Under the pieces are notes generated by a model, which ran no database searches, was not told the origin of the DNA, and saw nothing but the letters and a program-made list of their open reading frames with translations. From Wolfiporia cocos (lineage: Eukaryota; Basidiomycota; Agaricomycetes; Polyporales; Phaeolaceae): a stretch of 64,000 nt of DNA. Shown here piece after piece: positions 21,098 through 34,000 of the stretch. Numbering within the stretch: the first letter of the stretch is position 1; each line of letters opens with the position of its first letter. The stretch covers positions 1,550,001 to 1,614,000 of the forward strand of contig JACCLO010000001.1 in the NCBI GenBank assembly GCA_029448655.1, in the 5' to 3' direction. A program made the position numbers and the translations under genes.

Positions 21098-24000
21098 TCA
21101 GACAGACTGTGCGATGTCCATAACTGTAGGATCCTCGAATAGAGACTCGAACTCTTCCCGCGATTGTCCAATTACGCCGAAAGCCTCTTGCAAGGTACGC
21201 CCAAGAAAGTCCAGCTCGTGTACGACTCCCTTCATGGTGATGGCGTAGGCGAAGAAGAGCAGCTGTCTTGAACCTCTCACGTCCCGATTCCTGACAACAT
21301 CCAGTTTCCTGATTGCATCGACCTAAAAACCGCACAATCGCATCAATGTCCAATCGAGAATGTAGATTGAACATGCCAATCGGAGTCGTGCTTCTTCGGC
21401 TGGTGGAAGATAAGGAGGCAAGGGTGCTTTGAGCCTGAAGGCTGAGGCAAGGGTCGAGAAGTACAGGATGATATTGCCGACCATCTCGCGCCTTTCTCTG
21501 TTGACGGGCAAAATGAAGTCGCGATGGACCGTCTGCGGAGATGTCAAATATCGTGCTATCATCAAGATATAGCCACTTAACATACTGTATGCCTGATATA
21601 TTATCTTCAGCAATATTCTTGGTATAGACTTTTGTTAAACGCACCATTCTTCGCGAGACGTCACGCATCTCATGCTATGCAATTTGTCGAGGATCGTCTG
21701 CAGACTTGTCAAGATGGATCGATATAGAGCGACAGGGAAGGGGCCTTTCAAACGAGGCTCATGCTGAGTCTGCGCCAGCAGACCTTGAAGTTCAATGAGC
21801 TTGATTTGCAAGTGTAGTTCCCTGATATGCGTTAGCCATCAGATAAGGCCAAGATGGCTGAATGATCCTACATGGCCATGAAGTCATGAATAGATCTCGT
21901 CAGATCAGAATGTGTAGAGTTTCGAAGTAGCGCAGTCGTTTCAGTGGCCGGAGGATCTCTATGGCTGTCTTCGCCTTGCTCACTATAGCGATCGTCGTCC
22001 GCAAACGAGTTGAATGCCACTAGCCGCGTATATAGCCAACCAGTGTTCAAGCAGAATCTGCATAATTTATGAGAATATTTGTGAGTCGGAAAACAGTGTA
22101 CCTACTCGCTCAAAGCCTTGCCCAAAGCTCGTCGTGCTTCAGTAGGCCACCAATAGCGGGATACTATCGCTGCCCAGACAACCCCCACCGTCACTGCGAC
22201 TGCACGATGGAATGCTATATCGGTTACTGCAATGTCCTTCTGGCGACGATTGTAGCTAGATACAGCAATTCAGCAGGGTGTCTGTCTATACGAAGTCGCG
22301 AAACATACCAATATAGACACGTGAGGTTATACGTCAATAGTACAAACCTTGATGAGGTTGCATATTGAGGTGTTGCAACAATATAGTAGAAGCAGGGTAT
22401 GGAGAAGAATAATCCAAAGATGGAGAGTGCGTATGGATTTTCCGGGAAAGCCGTCCATGTTGCTGCGGCAGTAGCAGCACCGAGTCTGTTATCGGGTCAA
22501 CGAAAAGACAAGCCGAACAGAACTAGCACGGACAGGGTACCCAGAACGCGGTGCACGCCAAGAAAATTTGTCTGAAATATTTTTAGCAATTATATGTGTG
22601 TGAAAAGCTGTTGAACGTACCGCACCAATCGTAGGGGAGATCACAACGAAAAACTTCATGATATAATCATTCGCGTTAGGACAGATGATGGAAAGCTATT
22701 CAAAAGACACCGACCGAAATTAGTGCCCATTCCCCACGATAGTGGAGAAACAGGGGACGAGTCGCATCAAAAAAAGCTGGAGCAGCCAGCATAGCGGTAG
22801 CCATGCCTGCTTTGATGGCATACTTGATGTCTGGCTCATTCAGACGTGCGCCTATGGCCCATAGGGTTTGCTTGAACCGTCCAATTCTGGTTAAATTCGC
22901 CCTAGCCGGAGTTTGTACTGTATTGGGTGCATGTGGGGTAATCTTCGGGAAGGAGGCCGCTTTGTGACGGGGTATTTCTGGTGCGAAGTAGGCAGCTGCG
23001 GCGCGATGATCGCGTTAGATTTCGACCAGGAGTAGATCCTCGCACGTACAGAGCCGCTTGCGCAATCCACCTCCGCTTGCGTTTGCGCGGGAAGATCGCC
23101 GTGTGACCGAACCTACTACGACGCACGAGAGGCGCTTCCATAGATGCTCACGATTCCCTGCAGCGTGCTCAGCAGAATACACCCTCTCCAGCGCATCAAT
23201 GAGCGAGATCAGTTCCTGCGCAAACTCCTGCAAGGTAAAAATGAAGCTAATTGGGTCTGTTCAGCTTGCTTGGTCTTGGTCTTCATAATTACCGAGAGAA
23301 GCACTGACAAATAGACCAAAAAGACATTTTCTCCATCATTCCCCGTCAGCAGGTGGTTCTCCTCCATGGCAGAATGTATTGAGTCCCTTGACTGAGTCCC
23401 AGATGCATTTTGACTTCTGTACAGCCGCAACACCGCGTGATTTGATGTGCTCTCAAACGTATACAAGGCCCGCTGCACGTTATCGGCGAGCTGCTGAAAT
23501 TCAGATGGATGAATGGGGTTATCAACGCCGGAGCGCTGAGGCTGAACAAAGGCATCCCTGAGACGTTTCAATGTCGTTGTACATGTGGTCTGTGAACAGT
23601 GTTGGCAAGACATCACAGCATTAGCAAGACATCTTGGTGGATAGAAGACTCTCGAGAACGGGAGAAGACAAGGCTGCGTACCGAAAGGGCCTTCAAGGGA
23701 GGGCCAAGGTCTTCGATGAGGTCTCCGAACATGGCTGCCGCAGCATTCAAGATCGCGGTTTCTTCGTCGTCTTCTTCGGCCTGACCATCCTCCGTGTTCT
23801 TAGCGGAGAGCGGCTTCGGAGCGTAAGATCGTCTTCGTGATTTCGCAGAGCGGCGCTCCAGGACCACCTTCCCATCCCTCTCAGCCCTGATGAGCTCTGT
23901 CTGTAAAGTCGTGCCGCTGCGCAGGCCGTTCAGGTGCTGCCCGAGTCGATTCAAGCTGTCGATTGCGTCTTCGTAAGCCTGTCCAGAGCTTCGGCGGATT

Positions 24001-25653
24001 TCCTCAGGCTTGCTACTCCTGCTTTTTGATGGGCCCCCGAACATCCACTCCGATTGCGCCTCGTCAAAGTGTTTCTTGAGGCTCGTGAAACTCGCCTGGT
24101 GGCTCTGTGCTGCACGTTGAAGGGTTTCGCCACGGAGATGATGGCGTGGCTCGGTCAGCAGAAATGTCGCTGTGAGCATCTCCATGAGCGTTGAGAACGA
24201 TTGGAGCGTCCGAGTCATCGCATCCTGCAGATTCTTGGTGGCGCGTTGGGGCCAAAGGAGGGAGCACACCAGATTGGAGATAGTTGCGCCGCATAATACG
24301 ATGAAGGACACTTGGAGAAGAGTTTGAAGCCCTCCCTCTCTGACAACGCTGAAAACATGGTATTCAGAACTGTTAAGCGACCGCGCAACAATTATACTAT
24401 GCTTACACAACAAATAGAATAATAGCCGTCATGCTACATGCTGTTCGAGGTTTCAGACTACGACGTGAAAGCACTACATATGAATTTACATACCGGTGTT
24501 GAAAGTTGGCTTGGCCATCCATACCTTCGTCCACGCAGCCAGAGACATCCCCAATCCAATCCAGAGTAATACCAGAGAATCGGCTAGCCACTCCCATCCT
24601 GGCTGTACCTCGAAAAACCAGTACATGGACATACTGCTGAGAGAGACAAATGCAGCAAAGAGAAGACCCATTGTGCAGAATAAGTCAGCCTGGACCATTC
24701 CTCCAAGGGTTTTGGCTGGATTGTAGTATACCGCGCTGCACGAAGCAACAAGCCAGGCATGTCAATTATTGGACGTAAAGCAGCGGGGAGAGCTCGGAAG
24801 AAAGTGAAACGTACACAGTTGCTACCATATGACCTGACGGCGAGGGTCCAGTTGCTCCAGACCCATACGTTGTGATATCAGCAATGAATCCCGATAAATA
24901 CGGCGAGAATGTGAAAAGAGATGCTATGAAGTATGCGACTGAACATTTGAGTATGTTGCGATAGAGAGGGGGGAGCGAGGGAATATCAGAGAAGGAGTAC
25001 CATCGGCTTGGCTGAATGCGTTCTTCAGCAGGGACCTGGTCATCTTCTTCAGAACTGTTATTATCTTCCGTAGACGCTGAATAGGTGGAAGAGCTATCGT
25101 CGTTGTCCGAGACATCCGTAGATGCACCAACAAGGAAGGGACTTTGCACCGGGGATTGTACAATGCTATCCGTGCCTGGTTCGATCCCTGACTTTGCATC
25201 TTGCGGATGGTGGGAATGAGGACGCGGTCGTCCTTGAGCGTCATGCATTCCGTGCCTATTATGCATCCTTGTAGATGGCCTGGGAGCCCGGGAAAGGTCT
25301 TCGCGCTGGTAGAGCTCACCGAAAACGCTCCATTCAGGCGTCTCGGGACGATCAACGTAAGTGCGACGGAACGAAGTGGGCGCGATGTCAGGTAATCTCG
25401 AATAGGAACCCGCCCTTTCCCGAGGATTCACGAGGACCGATGAGACGCTGCGACCAAAAGCTGGCCTTGCGGATGTGTTGTTTGTGGAACCATAGACCGA
25501 TCGTTCTTCAGGATTCCGCCGAGCATTGTCCCAAGAACTACCAGTGGAGGCACCACTGAGAAAGTTGGACAGGCTAGCGGCAACCGAGTATCCTCTTTGA
25601 CGAGATGTCCTAGCCGGCTGCGACGTCGTCCCGTCGCTTCCGGTCGACATCAT
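21098..25653 (-). CDS. BRE4-like ER transporter-family protein (FUSC/DUF2421 type)
   Basis: Multi-pass membrane protein of the family containing yeast Bre4 (brefeldin A sensitivity) and related to fusaric-acid resistance and aromatic-acid exporter pumps. A long Ser-rich cytosolic N-terminus (about 240 residues, start MMSTGSDGTTS) precedes the first six-helix block (YRNILKCSVAYFIASLFTFS, FCTMGLLFAAFVSLSSMSMY, VSFIVLCGATISNLVCSLLW). A central helical region with a basic patch follows (KVVLERRSAKSRRRS), then a second membrane block near 22850-22300 and the DUF2421-like tail ending FEDPTVMDIAQSV. Many short introns are present. Substrate is unknown. It reads divergently from the OB-fold gene at 26700. 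Confidence 0.82.
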
Positions 25654-26699
25654 GAAATGGCTAAGGAGGCGTACACGCGCTTGATTCGCCGCTATTCGCT
25701 ACCTGTCTGCGAATCAAAGCTGTGGTGAGTGGTAGCATCCTTGGATTACAGTACATAAAGATGACTGCAATGTGTTTGTGGCAGATTTTTCTATGCATGC
25801 TGCTATGACCGGGCGACCATGTCTTTCGAAGTCCGAAATAGCCGACACGGCTCACAGATGCCAGTAAAACTATATATGAGACTCACGGTATCTAAAATCC
25901 CAGCAATTTCTGGCCTATAAGCCTACTATAAGGCGAGATCACTGCTGATAACACAACCTCAACCCTTCTGTGATTCCTGGTCGGCTTAGGATCAGTGAGA
26001 TTGCGCCGTGATTTTGGGGACAAGGCTCAGACACAGGCTACAAGCACGGCGATGGTTATGTTCGTGAGTAAGCACAAGAACCCAGCCACACATAAACCGT
26101 GCTGAGGGCAAGGCGTCTGCCAACTTCACTAGCACTAGTTGAGCCACATCTATCGCGCGGCAGTGATGGCATGACCACGTGGTCGCCCTTTTCTTCCAGA
26201 TATGGTATGTCATGTACTTGTTTCCAGAGTCTCCTTTGAATCATGCATAGGAGCTCATTCGGCTGACTGGAGCTCGGAAAGACGACATTTAGTACTCCTT
26301 GAACTCGTACACGCCCTTGAATCCTGGGATCCTCAACCGATTCTCACTAAGCCCGTTCGCGTGAGCCTCTAAAATACAACGAGTTACTGGTCAAAGGCCA
26401 CCTTCGGTGAGGACGGCTGCTAGCAAGTTGGATATTGTCTCAATATGACAGGACTATCATGCCTAGCGGGTCATCATAGAGGATCATGTCTGAACATGTA
26501 TTTTCTGTTTAGGTCTACCTACCTTCTCAACAGCGAACAGGTGAGCACGGTATTTCCAATCTCGGAGGTCATGGATATCATGGGATATACACTTCTGACG
26601 TCGCTTTGACTACAGGATCATTGCACCAACTCTACGTTCTGAGTCGAAACGAACTGGCCCGTCAGATATCCTCCTGCATTAATATTGAGACTTCCATCA
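25654..26699. promoter_or_regulatory. Divergent upstream region of BRE4-like and OB-fold genes
   Basis: About 1 kb between two divergent start codons (25653 on minus, 26700 on plus). The minus-strand open frames around 25992-26244 show no recognisable domain. Promoters for both genes are expected here by position only. Confidence 0.4.
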
Positions 26700-27852
26700 A
26701 TGGCTAGATTGTATCGCGTCTTTTCAGGAGCACCCGCCGCGCATGACCTTGGCCGAGACCCGCGCTCATACCGGTGGAAGACCGTATCCTCTGCGACAAT
26801 ACATCCGTGCTATCCTCCCGCAACCCTTGAAGCAGCGAGCCGTCGAATCTCCTTGCTGTACCAGAATATCATATTCGGCGACTCGGAAGAGGAAGAATAC
26901 GTGGACGCGGGAAGCACAGAACACGATGGCAGCCCTGGGATCCCCAGAAATTTTGGTGATTGGAACTAGGCATCGCGGATGCCTGAATCGGACTAACGTG
27001 ATTGCCAGACGGAAACTCCCTGGTAACATGGACTCCTACGGTAGACGAAAGCAGATTCTCAAGGTTCGCTTCGACGACTGGGCAAACGTTCATCCGCGCG
27101 TCCGCTAGCATCTCCAGAGTGCGCTTCGGCGAAACGCAGGAGACACAGGACACTGGCTCCTTCAATTATTCCGAGGCATCGTCCATCGCCCGCTTCCCGC
27201 AATACCATTTCAACCTCAACAGCGTCATCTCGCTCTCGCACCTCATCGCGCAATCGCGGCAGCAGGCCGAACAAACGAAAGCGCAAAAAGGGTTCCGGAA
27301 AGTCACGACGCTCGCGGCAGTGCTGGAAGTGGAGGGGCCCGACACCGTTCGGATCAAGCACGGAGCTGAAGCGGGCAAGGAAGTCTCGCTACTGAAAGTT
27401 CTCCTAGGCGACGAAGGCGGGGGCGTGTGCAAGCTGACCGCATGGAGGGAGACTGCCGAGCGTTGGGGTGGTGCGGACCCAGGGGCTTCTGCGCCCGCTC
27501 TCAAGCGCGGCGACGTGGTGCTTCTCGAGGGTGCGTACAGATCCGGAGTTCTGATCGGCCCGGGTGCTCGCAAACGTCGTTTTGATTTATTTGCCCCGCA
27601 GACGTGCTCGCGACCTGGACGGTCGATCCCGGGCGGTGCGACGGGCCAACTGGCGGCTTCGCGGTGGCCATGACCGCGTCCGGCGCCCTCAGATCGCGGG
27701 CCGAGATTTGCTACCGCACCATGCCCTACACCCACCAGGACAACCGACTCAGACCCGACCTGCGCCTAGGCTGCAGTGACGCGGCCGTACGCAAAGTCGT
27801 AGCGGTGGTGCGCTGGTTCGAGGCCCTGGCAGGGTTGCCAGCACGCTCCTAG
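26700..27852 (+). CDS. OB-fold protein resembling the first OB domain of SHLD2
   Basis: Three exons (26700-26955, 27009-27530, 27602-27852) join in frame to 342 residues. The N-terminus reads ARLYRVFSGAPAAHD, then ATLEAASRRISLLYQNIIFG with an acidic patch EEEEY. The C-terminal half is an OB-like barrel: KVTTLAAVLEVEGPDTVRIK, EVSLLKVLLGDEGG, VCKLTAWRETAERWGG, KRGDVVLLEDV, EICYRTMPYTHQDNRLRPDL, and VRKVVAVVRWFEAL. From memory, fungal proteins with this pattern are annotated as SHLD2 OB1-like; SHLD2 binds single-stranded DNA in the vertebrate shieldin complex. Single-stranded DNA binding here is inference. The TTG upstream at 26685 is unlikely to be the start. Confidence 0.7.
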
Positions 27853-28882
27853 TTCCCCTAGGTCCGCAGATTCGATTGTTGCGAGCGCGACAGCGGCCGC
27901 CCATCCCCCATAACCCATAGTCCTGGTGGGCCGGTCTCATGAGCCCTCTACCCTTTACTCCGGCTCACGATGGCACGACATCATGCCCAGCCTTCTGTCG
28001 GCGTCCCAAGTGAATACCAACGCTCTGAATCAGCACACCCCCAGTGGAGGCGTATCGCCGTCATCTTCTTTTCTTTTATCTGCATACAGACGGTACCGGA
28101 AGCCCGCGTTCGCTCGGCTGTCAGCGAATGGCCACTCGCGTATTGAAATCACGCCGGTGAAGTATATAAGAAAGATGATGGGATTGGGCCCCCTCCACGG
28201 GGGCGTCGCCATCATCACCTCCGCTGACACCTCGGGACACGCTCGCCTCCGTAGGAGCAAGATACACGCGGGGCTGTGTATGAAACCGAAGCATCCGTCC
28301 TTCGATGACGACTTCACCGCCCGCGCCGCCGGCCTTCAATCAGGATCAACAAGTCACCATCAATCGGTCACAGCGTGATCTCGGTTTCGTCTCATGTTCG
28401 GCTTTGCGGCGCGACAAGCAGGCTACGTACGTAGTCCAACTACCCGGCGCACTAGCGAAGTGTCTAATTCTACATTAGTCCGAAGAGAGAGTAAAGAGCA
28501 GGCCAGTGCACCGATAGCTACGAAATGTGCAAAGTAAAGTACAGTAAAACTTTGTTTCTCTAGTCCATGCGGTAGATCGTCCGTACGAGTAGCAGTCCGA
28601 CATCAAGTCCACGATTGTCCACAGCGCGTTCAAAGTCAACAAGTTGCTCAAGTAAGGTAGTCCGTGTCAAAAAGCCCAAAGAAGCCGTGCGGCAGCACGG
28701 CGAAAGAAAGAAAAAAAAAGTCCTTCGCGTAGCGTAAAATGTCTAAAGGTGATCGTGCCAGAGTGAAGAGCATTCCAGACGCGGACGTGGCGGCAGCGAG
28801 CGTGAAGTTCATAATGAACGTGATAACGTATCACTTTGCGATTCCGATCGAAATCGGGGCGGCGTAAGTTTACCCAGAGAGC
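27853..28882. other. Convergent intergenic region
   Basis: Lies between the stop codons of the OB-fold gene and the Zn2Cys6 regulator. Open frames at 27926-28378 (+) and 28030-28317 (-) overlap each other and show no motif. A small perfect hairpin at 28684-28701 is followed by an A-rich run. Otherwise nothing is supported. Confidence 0.4.
28684..28701. repeat. Perfect 7-base-stem hairpin beside an A-tract
   Basis: gccgtgc, loop ggca, gcacggc, then a purine-rich run with nine A residues. It sits about 180 bases downstream of the regulator gene's stop codon and may lie in its 3' untranslated region. Confidence 0.6.
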
Positions 28883-31084
28883 CTACTTGGACTCGAGAAA
28901 GTTTTGAATCTTGGTCGCCTGGTAGCCTGCGCGCGTGGGGTCGCGTGTGAGCATCGGGCGCAATCCGAGACAGAAGCCGCTCACCGAGGAGGGGGAAGCG
29001 TGCGCCGAGCCTCGACATGGCCATCACGATAGCAACAAGCTCCGAGCGCATCTCCGTCGTGTTGAGCGGCGGCCACGAGCTTTCCAGCCTGAGCAGCTCG
29101 GACTCTACCACGCGCGCCGCGATCGACCAGCAGATCTGCGGAGCGACAGGGTCAGCGACGGGCCACACGGCGGCAGCAGCGAACGTACCCCGACGACGGG
29201 GTCCAGCAGGTCGCTGTCGGCGATGGAGGCGAGGTAGGCGATCGAGCGCGCCGCGCGGACGCACTTCTCGCGGGAGAGCGGGTCGCTGTCCACGAAGGGC
29301 GTGTGGAGGCGTATGAGGGACGCGTGCGCGAAGCTGTGGACGACGATGAGCTCGAGCTTCTCCTCGGGCGTCGTCGCCGCGAGCTGGCTGAGCGGGACGA
29401 GCGTCGTCATGAAGCGCGCGATCGTGTGCTCGAGCACGCCGAGGCTGTCCGAGAGCGCGGAGACCTCTGTGAGCAGGAACGCGTCAGCGCACGGGTCCGC
29501 AGCGCCGTCGCGGGGGCACGCACGCGCACTCCACCCCGCCGCCGCGCGGCTCGCGGCCTCGAAGAGCGCGGACGCCTTGGCGCGGAACGCGGCGGTCGAG
29601 TACCCGTTGAGCTCGTTCGCCATCTGGCCCTGGTGCACGAAGAACCGGCGCACGGTCGGGCCCGCGCCGATGTGCACGTCGCCCTGCGCAGCGCCGTCAG
29701 CCGCCGCCTGCACACGCGCACACGCACGCAACACACTCACGCATCCGTACTCGTCCATGCTCTGCGGCCACGGCGTCGTGATGCACGCCCACGGGTGTTC
29801 GCCGTCCGGGATCGTCGCGGGCCGCTGGAGCGCGACGGACCAGCAGCGGTCGAGGTTGTACGCCTGCCAGAAGGCGCAGACGCGCTCGCCGCGCTCGACC
29901 GCGTCCTTGGGCGGCGGGAGCCGGATCGCGGCGTCGAGGGCGTCCGCGGCGCCGGGCGCGCCCTGCATGCGCTCGTCCGCGCCGAGCTGGTGCAGCCCCG
30001 CCTGCACGGCGAGCGACGCGGCGACGGTGGCGTGGTAGCTGCCCTCGAAGAGGCGGCCGTTCGAGAGGTAGTAGACCGAGAGCAGGCACGTGCCCTGCAC
30101 GAGGTCGACCACCTTGGACGGGTACTGCAGCGCGTCGTTCACCGCCGCGAGCGCGCGCGAGAGGTACACCGGCTCGTCGTCCTGCAGCGTCGGCCGGTTC
30201 ATGTAGCACGCCCAGAGGTAGATCGCGTTCATCAGCACCGGGTGGCGCTTCTCGGGCGACGACGGGTCCAGCGACTCGCGCAGCCGGCCGACGTGCAGCT
30301 CGAGCCCGCATTGCTTGCGGTGCGGGAGGAAGTAGTTCAGTCTGCGGGGCGGGTGAGCACGCTGCGGGGCCAGGCGCCGCGCGACTCACAGGGAATGCGC
30401 CACCTCGTACGAGGGCTCGTCCGAGCCGTACGCCTGGTTCGCGGCCGAGAAGTCCTGCAGCGAGTGGTCAGCGCAGCGCGGAGCCGCCACGCGCGGCGCA
30501 CGCACATTTAATGGGTCCCATGCGTCCCAGTTTGAGGGGGAGGTGACTTCTGGGAGAGCCACGTTTTCGTCCCAGACAGCGTGGAAATGAAGGGCATGGG
30601 GCCTACCTGGCGGAAACGGCGCCGGCGAGCCCGATGCGGACATGCTGATGTGCGCCGGCGAGCTGTAGCTGGAGGAGGAGGACGAGCCGCAGTACGAGGA
30701 CGGGCCGGGGGCGTGGGGGTCGAAGAGGGTGACGGAGGGGGACGAGTGGTCGTGGCTCTCGAGGTCCTTGATGCGGAGCTCGAGGCGGGCGATGTGCTCG
30801 CGCATGAGCTGGGTGCGGGTCTTGCCCTTGCCGTCGTCGTACTCGCAGCCGTCGGCCTTCTTCGCGCGGACGCACTGCTGGCAGGCGGGCTTGACGCCGT
30901 CGCATCTCTGCGGGGGGTGAGCACACGTGCGGGGCACGGGGGGCGGACGCACCATCTTGCGCTTGCGGCAGCGGAGGCATGCCTTGCCTGGGGGCGGTGA
31001 GCGGGCGGCGGGCGGGCGGGCGGCGGACGTACCTCGCTGGAGGGTGCTCGGGCCCGGAGAGGAATTTGTCTGCTTCTCGGCCAT
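28883..31084 (-). CDS. Zn(II)2Cys6 fungal-type transcription factor
   Basis: A Gal4-type regulator. The binuclear zinc cluster is encoded across introns: KACLRCRKRKM joins RCDGVKPACQQCVRAKKADG and CEY, giving all six Cys. A linker and coiled coil follow (LMREHIARLELRIKDLESHD). The middle-homology region appears at 30240-29200 (LWACYMNRPTLQDDEPVYLS, CLLSVYYLSNGRLFEGSYHA, WQAYNLDRCWSVALQRPATI). The last exons read ICWSIAARVVESELLRLESS and, after a 57-base intron, GYQATKIQNFLESK before the stop. Codon use is very GC-rich, which creates long shadow frames on the other strand. The start MAEKQTNSS was chosen as the first ATG before the cluster. Target genes are unknown. Confidence 0.9.
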
Positions 31085-34000
31085 TATAAAAATAGTAGGA
31101 TAGGAGAAAGAACGGGCACGGCTGAGAAAGTGCGGAACGGGAAAGAAGGCGGACGCGGTGCCTGCAGGGAAAGACAGGCGACGACCTCTTAGCACCGAGC
31201 GCGAGGGCAGCGCAGAAGGAAAGACGAAGCAGAGCACAGGGCGGGCCTGATGGGATGGGCCATCGTACTTGTACTCGATCTGGCGAGGCGGAAGTTGCGG
31301 CCCCGGCACGTAGCGATGCTCGCGGCAGACGCTGGCACTGCTTGCACTCGCGCGGGATCAGGGTCATATGCCAGCTGCACCCCCTCTCACCCGGCCAATC
31401 AACCCCGCCATCGATCCCAGCTTGGCATTGCGACCACGCCCGACGCAAATCCTCTCCGCCGCCCACCGGACGATGCCCGCACGCACACGTCGCAGCGCCC
31501 AAGCGTCGCTACTGCGCCAGCTGTGGCCTGCGACGGGTCCTGCGCCCATCGCGACCGCGTGCCGCTCCTGATCAATGTGTCCTGGATCGCAGATTCACCG
31601 AGGCGCGCGAGTCGGTCGCTCGGCGGTGTGGCATCCGGCGTGCGCACGGACCACCGCACAGCGTGTGCATCCTCGCGGTATCGCAGCCATCGTTTGGGCG
31701 CACGCAGAAGGCCATCGCGCGGCTACCCCTTCGATTCGGAAATCGACCATCACATCGCGTCGCTGCCAAACTTTAAGCATCTCCGTATCCCTGGGCAGCT
31801 CCGACTGACGTGCACCGATCACCCCGCACGATTAGCCCAGACCCGCGAGTGAGTGCGCGAGCGCACACCGAAGCTCGCCCAGCATGTGCTGCCCTCGCGT
31901 ATCCGTTACCCGACGCCCTCGCCGGACATTATGCACACGCTGCTTCTGTCTGAGATAGCGCGCCCGCCCTGCTGCCCATGCAGGCAGGCCGAGAGCCCGA
32001 CACGCCTCGCACATCCACGCGGCAGCCGGCCGCGCCGCAATCTGGGCGAAACCCAGCTCGTGCTGGGATCACAGGGTCCTCGGCCACTCGCTCGGGCGGG
32101 GCGCGCCTCAGTCAGCCTTTCCCCCAACGCGCCAGCTCGCCTGGTCACGCGCACGCGAGGTTTCATTTGCATTACGTCCCTGTCGTCGGGCGGCGCGCGC
32201 AGACGTCCAAACGCGTCCCGGATCGGTATCTGGTCGCTCGGACGCGCGGCACATTTTATTATGGAGAGACACGCGGGGTACCGCCGGAGATTCGCTTCGG
32301 ACGCATATGCTGCATGAGACTCGTTCATTGTAGCCTATTCAATAGATGACACGTCTGACGACTGTATGAAACCGTGCATCGCTCATATCGACGCAGCAGG
32401 CAGGAGCAGCCGCGTGCTGCACCCCTTACGCAGTCCATTAACCATACCCGACCCGCGAAGGATCGACACCCGGTCTGTCCGCACTATCGGCTCCCGGCGG
32501 TCTGTGCACCGGACGAGTGGCCATTTGCACCGCAATAATAATCTGCGAGGTCGACGAGCGCCGAGCATCGACACGAGCAACCTGCGCAGGCGGTGGCGCG
32601 CGCGACAATCCTCACCGCCACGAAGGCACGTTCGCCTGTGCCTGTGCAGACACCTATCTCCGCGCCGATCAGCGGACGGTGCTGATGCAGCCCGAGGACG
32701 CTTCTGCTTCCATGACCATGATACCGACCAGCCCTGCGCTCGGGCTCGCGCGCTGTTCGCTTCCGGCCCCACGCAAAGAAAAAAAAAGTACCGCCGCACG
32801 CAGGCGCGCCCCCGCTCGAGCGATGGCGCAGAGGCGCACGCGCGTGACCGTGCGTGCGCCTGGCTGCGGACGGACACACAATGTGGCACACCGTCCCATG
32901 GCCCACCTCCAAGCGGTGATCGAGCGACGCGATCGCCGATCTGGCTTCGCCCGTCCGCAGCTGCGGGTCGGGCTCGACGTGCCTTCCGTCCCCGGGCGCG
33001 GCGATCGCCCCTGAATTCGGCGTGGAACGTCCTGCAGCCTCCCCCGCAGGCCTGGCAGTGACATCAGCGGCGGCGGCCGCCCTCGGTGCTCCGCGCCAAC
33101 CCCCTGGCAGAGCCCGGTCGGCGCCGGGACTTCCCCGCGCCCTGCGTTGTTCAGATCACGCCCCCTTGCCAGAAAGGCTGTGCCTGTTCGACACCGCGTC
33201 TCAGATGTCAGCCTGGCTGCACGCGTCCACCCAGGCGCGGCGAATATTGCGCGGCTCCGGCGTGCGCGATGGTGGTGTAGTTGATCAATGCACCGCTTTG
33301 GTTGGGATCACGACCTTGCCTCTGCAATCTGATAGCATGCCACAATGATTCTGAAATGGCATGCCACATTCGTCTATATGAGATGATACGCGCGCGATGA
33401 TTAGCGCATTGTCATGGTTGTTGTCGTGTGTCCGGCTTTACAGCAGCTAGCCAGAGAGCAGATTCCACCATTTTGTTTCGCTAATTGTGCCACATCGTTT
33501 CGTGTCGCCGCACTGGCATCACATCGTACAAGAAGGTGGTGCTTGTGCAAGATGAAGGAATCACGCGCTTCTCTTTAGCGAGCTCGAGCGTGCACGGCGA
33601 TGCGTGTTCATCATTGCGTGATAACCCTTTTCATTACAAAGATACAGCCACAATTCCCGCATCGCCACAGCCAAAAGTGCGAGAAGATCGCGCATAATCC
33701 TGGCCATGACCAGCCGACGCACAGGATGCGATAACGCCAACTCAAAAATACATCTCTCCCACTGATAAACCGCGCACAGCCCGGCCACAGAAGCTCATCA
33801 CACAGCCACACACAGAGACCGTTCGGAAGCGAGCCGGGTCAAAACGCGCGCGCACATAGCCGGAAGAAGCCCCGCGGCCGTGACAAGCCCCAGATGCAGA
33901 TGCCAGAGGGCAGACAACCGGCACCGCGCGCGCCGAGTCTGAATGGACGGAAGGTCGGCGGCTAGGACGACGGCGCTGCATCCAAGGGGCGAGCTAGCAT

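Noticed and set aside
25170..25190. tRNA-like TpsiC arm (ggttcgatccc)
   Set aside because: It lies in the coding sequence of the BRE4-like gene and no acceptor or anticodon arm fits around it.
29303..30511. 402-codon plus-strand frame opposite the Zn2Cys6 regulator
   Set aside because: It is a shadow of the very GC-rich coding strand: the product is Arg-, Glu- and Val-rich without a domain, while the minus strand carries clear family motifs and splice sites.
31250..31852. 200-codon plus-strand frame upstream of the regulator gene
   Set aside because: No domain, overlaps other open frames on both strands, and no splice or start context that supports it.
32366..33061. 231-codon plus-strand frame in the GC-rich desert
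   Set aside because: Arg-rich composition, no motif, and equally open frames on the other strand; typical of GC-rich non-coding DNA.
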